Shown one piece after another: positions 21,115 through 29,801 of a stretch of DNA of 64,000 bases (its first letter is position 1; each line of letters starts with the position of its first letter). The notes beneath the pieces were generated by a model. The model was not told where the DNA came from and searched no databases. It saw nothing but the letters and a program-made list of their open reading frames with translations. This DNA is from Planctomycetota bacterium (GTDB taxonomy: Bacteria; Planctomycetota; Planctomycetia; Pirellulales; Pirellulaceae), in NCBI GenBank assembly GCA_014238905.1, contig JABAAE010000002.1, forward strand, positions 124,001 to 188,000, given 5' to 3'. Made by a program: the position numbers and the translations under genes.

Positions 21115-22098
21115 CTACCGACGACGACGACGAGACTTGTTATCGTTGAAGTCCAAGTACCACCAACCATCGTCCCACTCCAATGTCACTTTCCGCCAAC
21201 CAAGCGGAACTTGAGGATAAGGATAGAATGGACCGATATAGGGCCAAGCTGTTGGAGAGTAGGTCTTGGGATACGTTACTGCCCCGTAGTTAGGATGAGC
21301 AGCGTAACTGGGCCACGCGTAAGCGGGCAACCCTGGCTCGTCGTAACGTGCTCCAGCGGGAGCTGCACCTGTTCCGGCAGCCGGCAGATATCTAGGAGCC
21401 TGCATCTGAGCTTGAACAGGAACCGGAGCGTTACCGTAGTTTGCTGGTACGGCTAGACGCTCTGGAAGAGCGGCTGTCTGAATCGCTGGCTCTGGGATGG
21501 GTGCAGGAACAACCTGTTGGACTGGTACGGCAGCAGGAGCAGCCACCTGGGTAGGTGGTGCTGGCTTGGGAGCCCGAGTACTCAGATAATCGAAATCCTG
21601 AACCGGGGTGCTTGCCGAAGCTCGCTTCACTCGGGTCGAGGTTTCACTGGAAGGTTCATTATTAACAGGTTGGGTCGCCACTTGCTTGGCTGCAATTGGT
21701 TTAGCTGCAATTGGTTTAGCTGCAACTGGTTTAGCTGCAACTGGTTTAGGAGCAACTGGTTTAGGAGCAACTGGTTTAGGAGCAACTGGTTTGGCCGCAA
21801 CCGGCTTAGGAGCGACAGCAATGCCGTCACGAATCTCAACCACACCTAAGGGCTGTGCCTTTTGAGCTAGGGTCAAGACCATCACCTTTTGAGTCTTATC
21901 AGTCACACGACCGCTGAAAAAGACAACGCCATCCTTGACTTCTAAATCCAGGGTGAAGTTCTTCAACGAGCCTTGCTGTTTTGCCTCAGAAAGCTTGTTG
22001 TACAAATGTTTAGCAATTTTCTCGTCGTCCGCATTTACAACGGATCCAACGAGAATGGCAAATGCCGCGAGCATTAAGCCAATTGATTTACGGCGCAT
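21115..22098 (-). CDS. Secreted BON-domain protein with Lys-Pro-Val-Ala repeat and Pro-rich tail
   Basis: The start was moved from the longest frame (22182) to the ATG at 22098: a GGAGGG ribosome site lies six bases upstream and a clear signal peptide (RRKSIGLMLAAFAILVGSV) follows. The mature protein has a BON domain (about residues 28-95), a fold that binds phospholipid or other ligands in the envelope, then about nine 5-residue repeats of the KPVAP/KPIAA type. Next comes a long Pro/Ala/Gln-rich linker, then a Pro/Tyr-rich segment ending in WDDGWWYLDF and a run of arginines. A periplasmic or surface role, with the repeat as a spacer, is inferred. The 15-base DNA units might vary in number between strains. 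Confidence 0.85.
   Translation of the reverse strand: MRRKSIGLMLAAFAILVGSVVNADDEKIAKHLYNKLSEAKQQGSLKNFTLDLEVKDGVVFFSGRVTDKTQKVMVLTLAQKAQPLGVVEIRDGIAVAPKPVAAKPVAPKPVAPKPVAPKPVAAKPVAAKPIAAKPIAAKQVATQPVNNEPSSETSTRVKRASASTPVQDFDYLSTRAPKPAPPTQVAAPAAVPVQQVVPAPIPEPAIQTAALPERLAVPANYGNAPVPVQAQMQAPRYLPAAGTGAAPAGARYDEPGLPAYAWPSYAAHPNYGAVTYPKTYSPTAWPYIGPFYPYPQVPLGWRKVTLEWDDGWWYLDFNDNKSRRRRR
21678..21815. repeat. 15-bp coding tandem repeat in BON protein
   Basis: Around nine imperfect 15-base units encode the KPVAA/KPVAP/KPIAA pentapeptides on the minus strand. Variation between units is limited to a few bases; three neighbouring copies (about 21740-21790) are identical. The opposite frames are also open but are shadows. 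Confidence 0.85.
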
Positions 22099-22575
22099 GT
22101 TTCCCTCCTGGATTGCATTAATCGCCAATGTTTCCATACTTGCTCTGGGGCGCCGACTGGGCCGACCGCAAGTGATTTCCACGTTGATTGTTGACTACAG
22201 TAAAAAAAAGGTAACTCAGCTTTCATAAAGCGTCTGTCAAGCATTTAAACCTTGGCTCAAACCCCGCTACGCAATATTGCGATAAGGTTACCCATGATTA
22301 TTTTCGGTAACTTGCCATCGTGAGTTGCTGCTTTTTTTCCGATTTTGTCGATCTTCGCGAAAATTGCCATTGATCGGGTCGTGATGATCCAGTCCACCTG
22401 CCGGGAAAGTGCAATACCAATGCCGCCCCCATGGAACAGATCCACGTAGCAAATTGAATCCCGGATTACATGACCCATACCAAGCAAATCACTACAAATA
22501 CCCAGTGAAAAGCTAGAAGCTCGAACGGGCTGGACTAACAGTGCCTGTCAGATTCCAACTCTCGTCTGCCATCCT
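22099..22575. other. Intergenic region upstream of the BON gene
   Basis: About 480 bases separating the BON gene from the WYL regulator, both on the minus strand. A 76-codon minus-strand frame at 22257-22487 with a TTG start has no recognisable motif and was not called. The promoter of the BON gene should be in the left part. No terminator of the WYL gene was recognised. Confidence 0.45.
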
Positions 22576-23604
22576 TTACTTTTGATAATGGCTCGACATG
22601 CTAGCAATCATATCAGCGATTTTTTGGCGTGCAGAGTTTGGCGATAGTAATTCAGCTTCACCACCTAACGAGAGGACTCGAGGAATAATCTCCAATTCGT
22701 GAGAGGCTTTAATACTCAGTTCAATTCCCCCATCTTTCAATCTTTTAACTTTTTGAGATGGATGCCAAGGGTCCTCGAGAACCCAAGGTGCGGCATATTC
22801 GCTGATCCGAATCCGGAAATTCTTTGAATTGCGTCCTGAAAAAATCCCAACACTTTGCGAAAGGTGAGACGCCAAATCAAAGCCTTTGGGTGGTTTGAAC
22901 CAAAGATCCAAGGCAGTTGCTTTTTCGAAACGATCCAGTTTCCAGTGGCGAATCGTAGTGGAAAGATCTCCCACCGGAACGTCGCTGGATTCTGGCACCC
23001 GAGCGATGATGTATAGACTTGACTGGTAAAACACGATGGCCAATGGATCCATGTTTCTTGTCGACACCGGTTTCCCGACCGGACGATAATCCGCCTCAAC
23101 CGTACGATGCTCCAGGATCGCACGGTTAAATGTTTTGATCATACCGTCATGGTTTTCATAAGACTTGGCCGGCGTGCCGAGCACGTGCAGAACTTGGCGG
23201 TATTTTTCATAATGGTCGGTCACTGTCGCCGGCAATTCCTCCTGAATCTTGTTCCAAAACGACTCGATTCCAATCCAAAACGGAGTGCCAGCCAGCGGAT
23301 AAAGCAGGTCACGCCCCAAGGACAAGGCAATCAACTCAGTTGCTGAAGCAGTGATTTTATAGGTCGACTTGGCTCTCGGACCCAACTTCCAGACGCGGCC
23401 CCGCCCAGAGTCATGAGAATCAACGTCTATTCCGGCAGCTTGCAGAGCTTCCAAATCACGGCGTACGCTTCTTGTATGGAGTGACTTTAAGCCCAGTTCG
23501 TCCACGAGATCGTCGCGGATCTCCTCGAGCATTTTTCCATAACGGACCCGTTCTAGAATTTGTAAAATCTTGTGCTGACGAATCAACTGTTCGTTACGCG
23601 CCAC
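22576..23604 (-). CDS. WYL-domain transcriptional regulator
   Basis: A DeoR-type winged-helix domain (about residues 8-75, with the recognition segment SVRRDLEALQAAGI) is followed by a WYL ligand-sensing domain (about 145-230, with HRTVEADYRPVG and DPLAIVFYQSSLYIIAR) and a C-terminal extension. Such YafY-like regulators respond to nucleic acids or other ligands. The GTG at 23604 was chosen because GGAGG lies five bases upstream; the TTG one codon earlier would be too close. It is divergent from thymidine kinase across 280 bases. Its targets cannot be told. Confidence 0.9.
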   Translation of the reverse strand: MARNEQLIRQHKILQILERVRYGKMLEEIRDDLVDELGLKSLHTRSVRRDLEALQAAGIDVDSHDSGRGRVWKLGPRAKSTYKITASATELIALSLGRDLLYPLAGTPFWIGIESFWNKIQEELPATVTDHYEKYRQVLHVLGTPAKSYENHDGMIKTFNRAILEHRTVEADYRPVGKPVSTRNMDPLAIVFYQSSLYIIARVPESSDVPVGDLSTTIRHWKLDRFEKATALDLWFKPPKGFDLASHLSQSVGIFSGRNSKNFRIRISEYAAPWVLEDPWHPSQKVKRLKDGGIELSIKASHELEIIPRVLSLGGEAELLSPNSARQKIADMIASMSSHYQK

Positions 23605-23883
23605 CAATGCCTCCCTGTTTCAAATCAATTGAGGTGGAATCCACTATTTTCATGTAGGCAAACTGTCGCCACCGCCCCGTGAGATCGCCTCCCCGAAAGT
23701 GAAACGATCAGGACGACGGATTTTGTCCTGAGAAAACCCGGTTATATTGTGACCAGTTTAATACAATTGTGATACCAATCGTATCTGCTGTAATGACACG
23801 TTAGGTCTGCCCATTATGTAAAAAAGTGCCGGAAGACCGTCACATCAACTCGATTTTGATCAATCCATTTAAATCATCAAATC

Positions 23884-24483
23884 ATGGCAAAACTCTATTT
23901 TTACTATTCCGCAATGAATGCCGGTAAAAGCACAATGCTACTGCAGGCCGCATACAATTACCGGGAACAGGGAATGACTGCGGTCATCTACAAACCAAAA
24001 ATCGACAGTCGAGGTCCCACTGGAAAAGTAGTATCAAGGATCGGCCTTTCCGCGGAGGCACTGGAGTTTCCAGCGGACTACGATTTCTACCAAGCGATCC
24101 AATTATGCCTGAAATCCGCTCCCATTGATTGCGTTCTGGTTGACGAAGCCCAGTTTTTGTCCAAATCGCAAGTCCTACAGCTGACCATGATCTGCGATCA
24201 TTTGGATATTCCCGTACTCTGTTACGGAATCCGAACCGACTTCCGCGGCGAACCGTTCGAAGGAAGTCAGTATCTACTGGCTTGGGCAGAGTCACTGATC
24301 GAAGTAAAGACCATTTGCAAAAGCGGTCGCAAAGCAATCATGAACGCTAGAAACGACTCAGAAGGCAACAGGGTTCTGGAGGGTCACCAGGTTGACGTCG
24401 GACACCATTATGAATCTATGAGCCGGAGAGAATTTGACCTCCCCAACGTCAACGTCAGCAAGAGTTCCAGCGATCCAGACTAA
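23884..24483 (+). CDS. tdk: Thymidine kinase, zinc site degenerate
   Basis: Salvage enzyme phosphorylating thymidine. The P-loop MNAGKST (11-17) and the catalytic DEAQF (Glu88) are intact, as is the thymidine-binding lasso region near residues 165-175. The structural zinc site appears lost: where E. coli Tdk has a Cys-x-Cys pair, this protein has Cys145 and Ser147, and the C-terminal Cys-x-x-His is Ser180 and Glu183. Length (199) is normal. No Shine-Dalgarno is visible before the ATG, which is nevertheless required by the P-loop position. It is monocistronic. Confidence 0.93.
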   Translation: MAKLYFYYSAMNAGKSTMLLQAAYNYREQGMTAVIYKPKIDSRGPTGKVVSRIGLSAEALEFPADYDFYQAIQLCLKSAPIDCVLVDEAQFLSKSQVLQLTMICDHLDIPVLCYGIRTDFRGEPFEGSQYLLAWAESLIEVKTICKSGRKAIMNARNDSEGNRVLEGHQVDVGHHYESMSRREFDLPNVNVSKSSSDPD

Positions 24484-24509
24484 GTCAACGTCGGACGGTG
24501 GAAAACAAA

Positions 24510-25157
24510 TTATCGGCCCGTTGGAGCCTCAGGTGATTTCCCAGGCCCCTTGCCGTCGGGATTCCCGGGGAAGCGACCTCCAGTCGCGCCAGGCGTCACC
24601 GCATCAGAATGATTCCGACCAGATTCTCCGGCGTAGTTGGCCGTTAGCGCACTAAAAAAACGATTGCTGGATGGCTTCAATTGAAAGCGGTATTGGTCAT
24701 CAACTTGATTGGCAACCAGCTTTTCGTCGTTTTTATCTCCATAGACCAGCGTCAAAGTCACCATTTTGTCCTCGGTTTTGGCAGATTGTACCTTCACGGT
24801 ATCCATCCACTCCAAGACCATTTTCGCAACGCGGGTCGAGCCCGTCGATTCAGCTACTCCCTCCATATACTTTGCATAACGGTCGGCGCCCGAAAGATCG
24901 GCTAGTTCAGCATTCGATTCGCCAAGTCCATCAAGACTTCCTTGCCCTTGCACATCGATCATGGCGTAAACAGTTTGAAAGTCTTTGTTGATGAAAGCTT
25001 TACGCAATTCCATGAACGCTCGACCGGTGGCACCACCTCCCCTTCCTGAAACAAAATAAATCCCGGCCCCAATCAGAATCACCAACAAAACAACAATTCC
25101 AATCAACGACCTCATAGAGCTAGGCTTGGCGGCAGTATTCATCGGCTGAGAATCCAT
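24510..25157 (-). CDS. Membrane-anchored protein of unknown function
   Basis: A 215-residue protein with one N-terminal membrane helix (about residues 17-37, IGIVVLLVILIGAGIYFV), then a soluble domain of about 120 residues and a Gly/Pro-rich tail. The soluble part, starting with RAFMELRKAFINKDFQTVYAMID, resembles NTF2-like or DUF4878-type lipid-side domains in which small exported proteins bind ligands, but the match is weak. The start was set to the ATG at 25157, next to a TTG. It is convergent with the thymidine kinase gene. Confidence 0.7.
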   Translation of the reverse strand: MDSQPMNTAAKPSSMRSLIGIVVLLVILIGAGIYFVSGRGGGATGRAFMELRKAFINKDFQTVYAMIDVQGQGSLDGLGESNAELADLSGADRYAKYMEGVAESTGSTRVAKMVLEWMDTVKVQSAKTEDKMVTLTLVYGDKNDEKLVANQVDDQYRFQLKPSSNRFFSALTANYAGESGRNHSDAVTPGATGGRFPGNPDGKGPGKSPEAPTGR

Positions 25158-25297
25158 CAAATGAGAAAGGGGATGGGATCATGGTGACCAAATTAACTCG
25201 GTCCCCATTAGCTTGAAACCCAATAGACTCCCTCTATATTAATGCAAATCGATCAGATTCGCAAAACCGTAGTGCGTCGTCCTTTTGGCGGCCTCCA

Positions 25298-27112
25298 TCA
25301 GGACATTTGTTCCAATTCATCCCATCTTTGGAAAGCCGATTCCAGTGTTTTGGTCAACTCATCCAGCCGTTTCTGCTGCGAAGCGATGAGCTCGCTTGAT
25401 TGTTGATAAAAATCCGGTAGAGCCATCGTCTCATGGATTTCCGAGATCGACGCTTCGAGCGTCTCAATCTTCTCGGGCAACTCAGCCAACTCACGTTTTT
25501 CCTTGAACTTCAATTTGGGTCTACCCGTTACCCCAACTGGTTTGTCGCTGACCTGCTTCTTTTTTTCAATAACAGGATTGTCCGATGCAACCGACGCCGC
25601 CTTCGATTTTGTGTTGCCCGATTGTCGAACCCAATCGTCGTATCCACCGTCATATTCCTTGACATGCCCATTTTCAAAAACGATGGTGCTAGTCACCACG
25701 TTATTCAAAAATGTCCTGTCGTGACTGACCACCAGAACACTTCCATCGAATTCAATCAGTTTTTCTTCCAACAGCTCCAGTGTCTCCGTATCCAGATCGT
25801 TGGTTGGTTCATCGAGAACCAACACATTGGCGGTTTTGGAAAACAACTTGGCCAGCAACAAGCGATTTCGTTCCCCACCTGACAGAAACTTAACCTCGGT
25901 GCGGGCCCGCTCGGGAGGAAAAAGGAAATCCTGTAGATAACCCAGAACATGTTTGTCGCGACCATTGACTTGTACGTTTTGGTAGCCATCGGCCACATTA
26001 AACTGAACCGTTTCATTGTCATCGAGCGTGTCCCGCAATTGGTCGAAGTAGGCAATCTCAAGATTGTGCCCTAGTCGGACTCGTCCGGAAGAGGGTTCAA
26101 GGGTACCCAAGAGCAGCCTTAGCAAGGTGGTTTTCCCAACGCCATTGGGCCCGATCAATCCTATTTTGTCGCCACGCATGATTTCGCAAGAAAATTCCTG
26201 CACGATGGGTAGGTCATCATACCCAAAAGAAATTTCATCAATCTCCGCCACCAGATTTCCACTACGTTTCCCCGATTGAATTTGGAGTCGCGTATTCCCT
26301 ATTTTTTCACGACGCTGCTGTCGTTCCTCCCGCAATTTCACCAACGACCTCACACGCCCCTGGTTCCGGGTCCGACGAGCCTTGATCCCCTGACGGATCC
26401 AGGCTTCTTCCTCCGCCAGCTTCTTGTCAAACAATGCATTCTGTTTCTCTTCGGCTTCGAGCACTGCTTCTTTCCGCTCCAGAAATTTTTCATAACTGCA
26501 TGACCAATCCAGTAAATTACCACGATCAATCTCGAGAATTCGCGTCGCCAGGTTTTGCAAAAAACTCCTGTCATGAGTCACAAACAGAATCGTGCCGCGC
26601 CACTTCATCAGAAAAGTTTCCAGCCATCGGATCGACGCAATATCGAGGTGGTTAGTCGGTTCGTCCAACAGCAGTAGTTGGGGTTCAGCCACAATGGATT
26701 GAGCGAGCAAGACACGACGCTTCATGCCCGATGAGAGGCTAGCAAATTCCGCATTACCATTAAGTTCCATGCGTGTCATGATTTGCTCGACACGATTCTG
26801 GACCGTCCACTCTGGTTCGGTTTCAACCAGATGAGACATTCCCCTGGTGACAATTTCGGAAATACTCCCGGAAACGTCCCGAGGAACTTCCTGGGGCAAC
26901 TGGGAAACCACAACATTTGGCTCGATCTGCACACTCCCGGAATCCGCCTCCAGTTGGCCGGAAATGATCTTCATCAGGGTTGATTTCCCTGCGCCATTCC
27001 TCCCCAGCAACCCAATTCGTTGACGTTGGTCAATTTTGCAACTGACTTCATCCAGTAAATTTGGGCCGCGAAATCGAATGGATACGTTGTCAAGAGAGAC
27101 CAGGGACATCAT
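25298..27112 (-). CDS. ABC-F family ATPase, Uup-like
   Basis: A soluble twin-ATPase protein of the ABC-F family, whose members act on the ribosome or on branched DNA rather than on transport. Two nucleotide-binding domains carry GRNGAGKST and GPNGVGKTT Walker A motifs, LSSGMKRR and LSGGERNR signatures, and FLDEPTNHLDI / LDEPTNDLD Walker B motifs. A charged linker joins them, and a C-terminal coiled coil (after about residue 530) is the Uup hallmark. The frame is open up to 27265, but the domain begins at MMSLVSLDNVSI, so 27112 was chosen. It has 604 residues. The exact role (Uup versus other ABC-F) is inferred. Confidence 0.9.
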   Translation of the reverse strand: MMSLVSLDNVSIRFRGPNLLDEVSCKIDQRQRIGLLGRNGAGKSTLMKIISGQLEADSGSVQIEPNVVVSQLPQEVPRDVSGSISEIVTRGMSHLVETEPEWTVQNRVEQIMTRMELNGNAEFASLSSGMKRRVLLAQSIVAEPQLLLLDEPTNHLDIASIRWLETFLMKWRGTILFVTHDRSFLQNLATRILEIDRGNLLDWSCSYEKFLERKEAVLEAEEKQNALFDKKLAEEEAWIRQGIKARRTRNQGRVRSLVKLREERQQRREKIGNTRLQIQSGKRSGNLVAEIDEISFGYDDLPIVQEFSCEIMRGDKIGLIGPNGVGKTTLLRLLLGTLEPSSGRVRLGHNLEIAYFDQLRDTLDDNETVQFNVADGYQNVQVNGRDKHVLGYLQDFLFPPERARTEVKFLSGGERNRLLLAKLFSKTANVLVLDEPTNDLDTETLELLEEKLIEFDGSVLVVSHDRTFLNNVVTSTIVFENGHVKEYDGGYDDWVRQSGNTKSKAASVASDNPVIEKKKQVSDKPVGVTGRPKLKFKEKRELAELPEKIETLEASISEIHETMALPDFYQQSSELIASQQKRLDELTKTLESAFQRWDELEQMS

Positions 27113-27517
27113 GTACTCGGATAATTCGTAAAATCCAACTTTGCCAACGTTGAGGCGATTCGTCAAGTTACCTTGACTCAGGTCATCCCACCCATTTTTC
27201 GAATTATTGCTCTGGATCTCGCCTAAATCGCCAGGGTCTGGTTGATGTGGGAATGCCACCGACAATCTATAAAAAGTCGCTGTAGCGGCCCGCCCTAGTC
27301 GCCTGAACCGGTGGTAAATGAGGATTTTAGCAATCGATTTTACGGATGATTCTGTTCATTTGGTCTGAAATCCACGTATGACCATTGCAAGCAAACCATG
27401 CTGAACATTCCGAACAGAAATCACACGCGGGTTGATCTGATATTTTTCAACTTCCCCAATTCAATTCAATTAAATTCCCGAAGATTTAGGGGTATCGCAA
27501 ATCACAATATGAATTTT

Positions 27518-27573
27518 AAGTCGGCTAGAGCATTACCCTCATCAGCAATTGGGGCATCTACTCAAGCCGACTT
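27518..27573. other. Inverted repeat, possible structured RNA
   Basis: A 9-bp perfect inverted repeat (27518-27526 and 27565-27573) extends through one mismatch to 12 of 13 pairs, enclosing about 30 bases that contain a further CCC/GGG pairing. It has no T-run, so it is not a terminator. It lies in an otherwise empty spacer. Confidence 0.45.
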
Positions 27574-27724
27574 CTCAAATGTCGTTTCCCTCCAGTCACG
27601 CAAGCGGGACAGCAGTTCATGGCGACTGTTTGCAAGGAACAATTGCCGCGGCTCTCGTTTGACAAATTCTATCCACCGATGACATCGACTCAGCTGTCGA
27701 CTCTGAAATAGCCATTCTCCGGCG

Positions 27725-27765
27725 AAAAAAACCAGCGGCCTTTTGGCAAGGTCGCTGGTTTTTTT
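27725..27765. terminator. Intrinsic terminator of the PLP-enzyme gene
   Basis: Stem ACCAGCGGCC / GGTCGCTGGT (27731-27740, 27750-27759; one G-U pair) with a 9-base loop and A and T runs on both sides. It lies 65 bases downstream of the minus-strand PLP gene and can work in both directions. Confidence 0.9.
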
Positions 27766-27829
27766 AATTCACAACACCATTCTCCGTGATCATCGACGAT
27801 TCCATCCAAGCTGGCTGGCTATCAAAAAT

Positions 27830-29575
27830 TCAGAATTCATCTAATTGATGCTGGATGTATCGATGGTGGACATCCAGATAATGTTTCCTAACCGACTCTT
27901 TTACTGCCGCCAACTCGGGGAAACCGCTGGAGAAACCAGGTACTTCTGGATCAATGGTTGCCTTGGCCGTTTCAATAATATGTCTTACCAAATCCAAAGG
28001 AGCTTCATCCCCAACGGCAAACCGAATCGTAGTGGGAGTCAGACCTGCAGCCAATAACGCCTCCTCTCCCAGCTCCGAATGAGTAGTCAATGACGGACAG
28101 CTTACAATCGTATTGGATTGCCCAAGACTGATCATATGGCCAAACGTCGGAGACAGGGAATCAAAAAAACGATGAAAGGCCTGTTGGGGCACGTCGTCCA
28201 TGCTGGTCGTAAATAATGGTGCAGGCAATCCCAAAAGCATGTGGTCCTGCCCAAGTTGGTGATTGGGATCGTCCCGTAAATAGCTACAAGCAACCTTGAT
28301 CCCCGGATGAGAGTGTAGAAATTCGGCGAGAATGACGGTATTGATACACTTGCGAAGCATTCGCATTGGCAAAGTTCGCATCCCCTGCAGAACTTCATAC
28401 GCACCGTCTGCATTCAGGAACGCTCCCTTGACGTAATAGACATTCCAAAACATCGTATCATCCCAGTTTTTTCCATCCACAGACTCACCTTTCGGAATGA
28501 ACATCTCTTCATTCCGGCCGATAACACAGCCAGCTATCACACCACCGGTCCCGGATAGATCCTTGGTGTAGCTATGGATTACAAAATCTGGCCGCTCGGC
28601 GGGATCGTCCGTCTGCAGCGGGCGATAGAGAAACGGAGTGCCCACAGTCGCATCGAGAACCACACGCATCCCGTTCTCATGAGCAAATCGACAAATCCCA
28701 GGTACATCCAGGACGTAGCCCTGAGGGTTACAGGGGGATTCCAGGTAAACATAAATATTTCGTCCTTCCGATATCCGGTCCTGGTATTTCTCCTGAGCCA
28801 TTTGAAAAACCGATTGCATGTCTTCAGAGTTGTAACCATCAAACGTCTCCACCGCGATTTCAAGATTACCGTCCTTGGCATACCAATCATGAATCAACTG
28901 ATAGGCACCACCGTAGATATTCCTGGAGGTGATCAGGATATCGTCCCGACCGAGCACATGGGACAATACAGCATCAATTGCCGCCATTCCGCTATTAAAA
29001 TTCCAAGCCATATACTCATTGGCAAATTTCCCGGCCTCGATATCAACAATATGGTTTGCCAGGCAGATGCTAGTGGGATTAAGCAAGCGGGAGTAAATTT
29101 CCAGCATGAAGTCTTTTCCACGAAACGCATCCTCAATCCATTCAGCGCAGGCGTAAATATAAGTGGCCGTGCGGGCAATCACCGGTGTGGCAGAAAAAAT
29201 TGCCGTGACGTTATCAAATACTGGGTAGGGACCCTTTGACGTCTGGGTAGAGAGGTTCAGGTCAAGCGACTGATAGCTTGACCTGAATGAGTTTTGAAAA
29301 GTGTCAAGCAACTTGGCCAGTTGAAAGGAGAGGAATTTCTTGGCGTTAAATCGACTAACTCGGTCCTGATAACTCAGCCCATCTATCGAACGCAACGAGA
29401 CTTCCCAGAGACGATTGATATCGTCATGGGTCTCGTACATCTTTTCAACGACTCGGCACAGCGTCTTGCCGTATTCGGAGTTGCTTTGAATACCGAAGTG
29501 CTCCAACTGTTCTGCTGCAAGTTCCACCGAGGTCGTGGCGGTTGTCGTGTTTCTCTTGGGTGACAAGTGTCTCAT
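27830..29575 (-). CDS. Cys/Met-metabolism PLP-dependent enzyme (long form)
   Basis: A 581-residue fold-type I PLP enzyme related to cystathionine gamma-synthase and methionine gamma-lyase. The family motifs YSRLLNPT (about 161-168), NSGMAAI (194-200) and the Schiff-base lysine Lys338 in SYTKDLSGTGG are present. Compared with the usual 400 residues it has about 130 extra at the N-terminus, helical and without a signal peptide, plus loops such as the EYMFIPKGES region. The reaction (transsulfuration, elimination or acyl transfer) cannot be told from sequence alone. The ATG at 29575 has only a weak ribosome site. It is monocistronic, with its own terminator. Confidence 0.82.
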   Translation of the reverse strand: MRHLSPKRNTTTATTSVELAAEQLEHFGIQSNSEYGKTLCRVVEKMYETHDDINRLWEVSLRSIDGLSYQDRVSRFNAKKFLSFQLAKLLDTFQNSFRSSYQSLDLNLSTQTSKGPYPVFDNVTAIFSATPVIARTATYIYACAEWIEDAFRGKDFMLEIYSRLLNPTSICLANHIVDIEAGKFANEYMAWNFNSGMAAIDAVLSHVLGRDDILITSRNIYGGAYQLIHDWYAKDGNLEIAVETFDGYNSEDMQSVFQMAQEKYQDRISEGRNIYVYLESPCNPQGYVLDVPGICRFAHENGMRVVLDATVGTPFLYRPLQTDDPAERPDFVIHSYTKDLSGTGGVIAGCVIGRNEEMFIPKGESVDGKNWDDTMFWNVYYVKGAFLNADGAYEVLQGMRTLPMRMLRKCINTVILAEFLHSHPGIKVACSYLRDDPNHQLGQDHMLLGLPAPLFTTSMDDVPQQAFHRFFDSLSPTFGHMISLGQSNTIVSCPSLTTHSELGEEALLAAGLTPTTIRFAVGDEAPLDLVRHIIETAKATIDPEVPGFSSGFPELAAVKESVRKHYLDVHHRYIQHQLDEF

Positions 29576-29801
29576 CTCTTCATTCCAATCATCAAAAAAA
29601 CACTTTTAATCGCGGTTAACAGTCCAACACATTTCCGATTCGCCGCATTGCCATCTTGCATCATTCTTCCTTTTTTGGCCTCGGTGGTACAGGACACGCC
29701 CGCCCACATTTCATTTTCGTGGGGAAGAAGCACTTGAGTTCGTTGTTTTGGTATAAAGTTGTTGAGTCCGTAGGATCTTCGAAAATCACTGGGAGACGAA
29801 T

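Larger units (their letters stand above)
27113..27829. other. Long intergenic region with a hairpin and a terminator
   Basis: About 700 bases between two minus-strand genes, including the upstream region of the ABC-F gene. A plus-strand frame at 27398-27682 has no motif and was rejected. A 13-position imperfect hairpin lies at 27518-27573, and a strong terminator at 27725-27765. A small RNA on the plus strand ending at that terminator is possible but unproven. Confidence 0.5.

Noticed and set aside
21678..21815. Possible CRISPR array
   Set aside because: The units are 15 bp, contiguous without spacers and in phase with a coding frame.
21608..21865. Plus-strand open frame with a GLAATGLGAT-type repeat
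   Set aside because: It is the shadow of the Lys-Pro-Val-Ala repeat of the BON protein on the minus strand, which has a signal peptide and strong ribosome site.
22257..22487. 76-codon minus-strand frame between the BON and WYL genes
   Set aside because: TTG start, no ribosome site, no recognisable domain; might be a fossil but cannot be supported.
27398..27682. 94-codon plus-strand frame
   Set aside because: No domain, Asn/Arg/Ser-rich random-like composition, overlaps a hairpin region.
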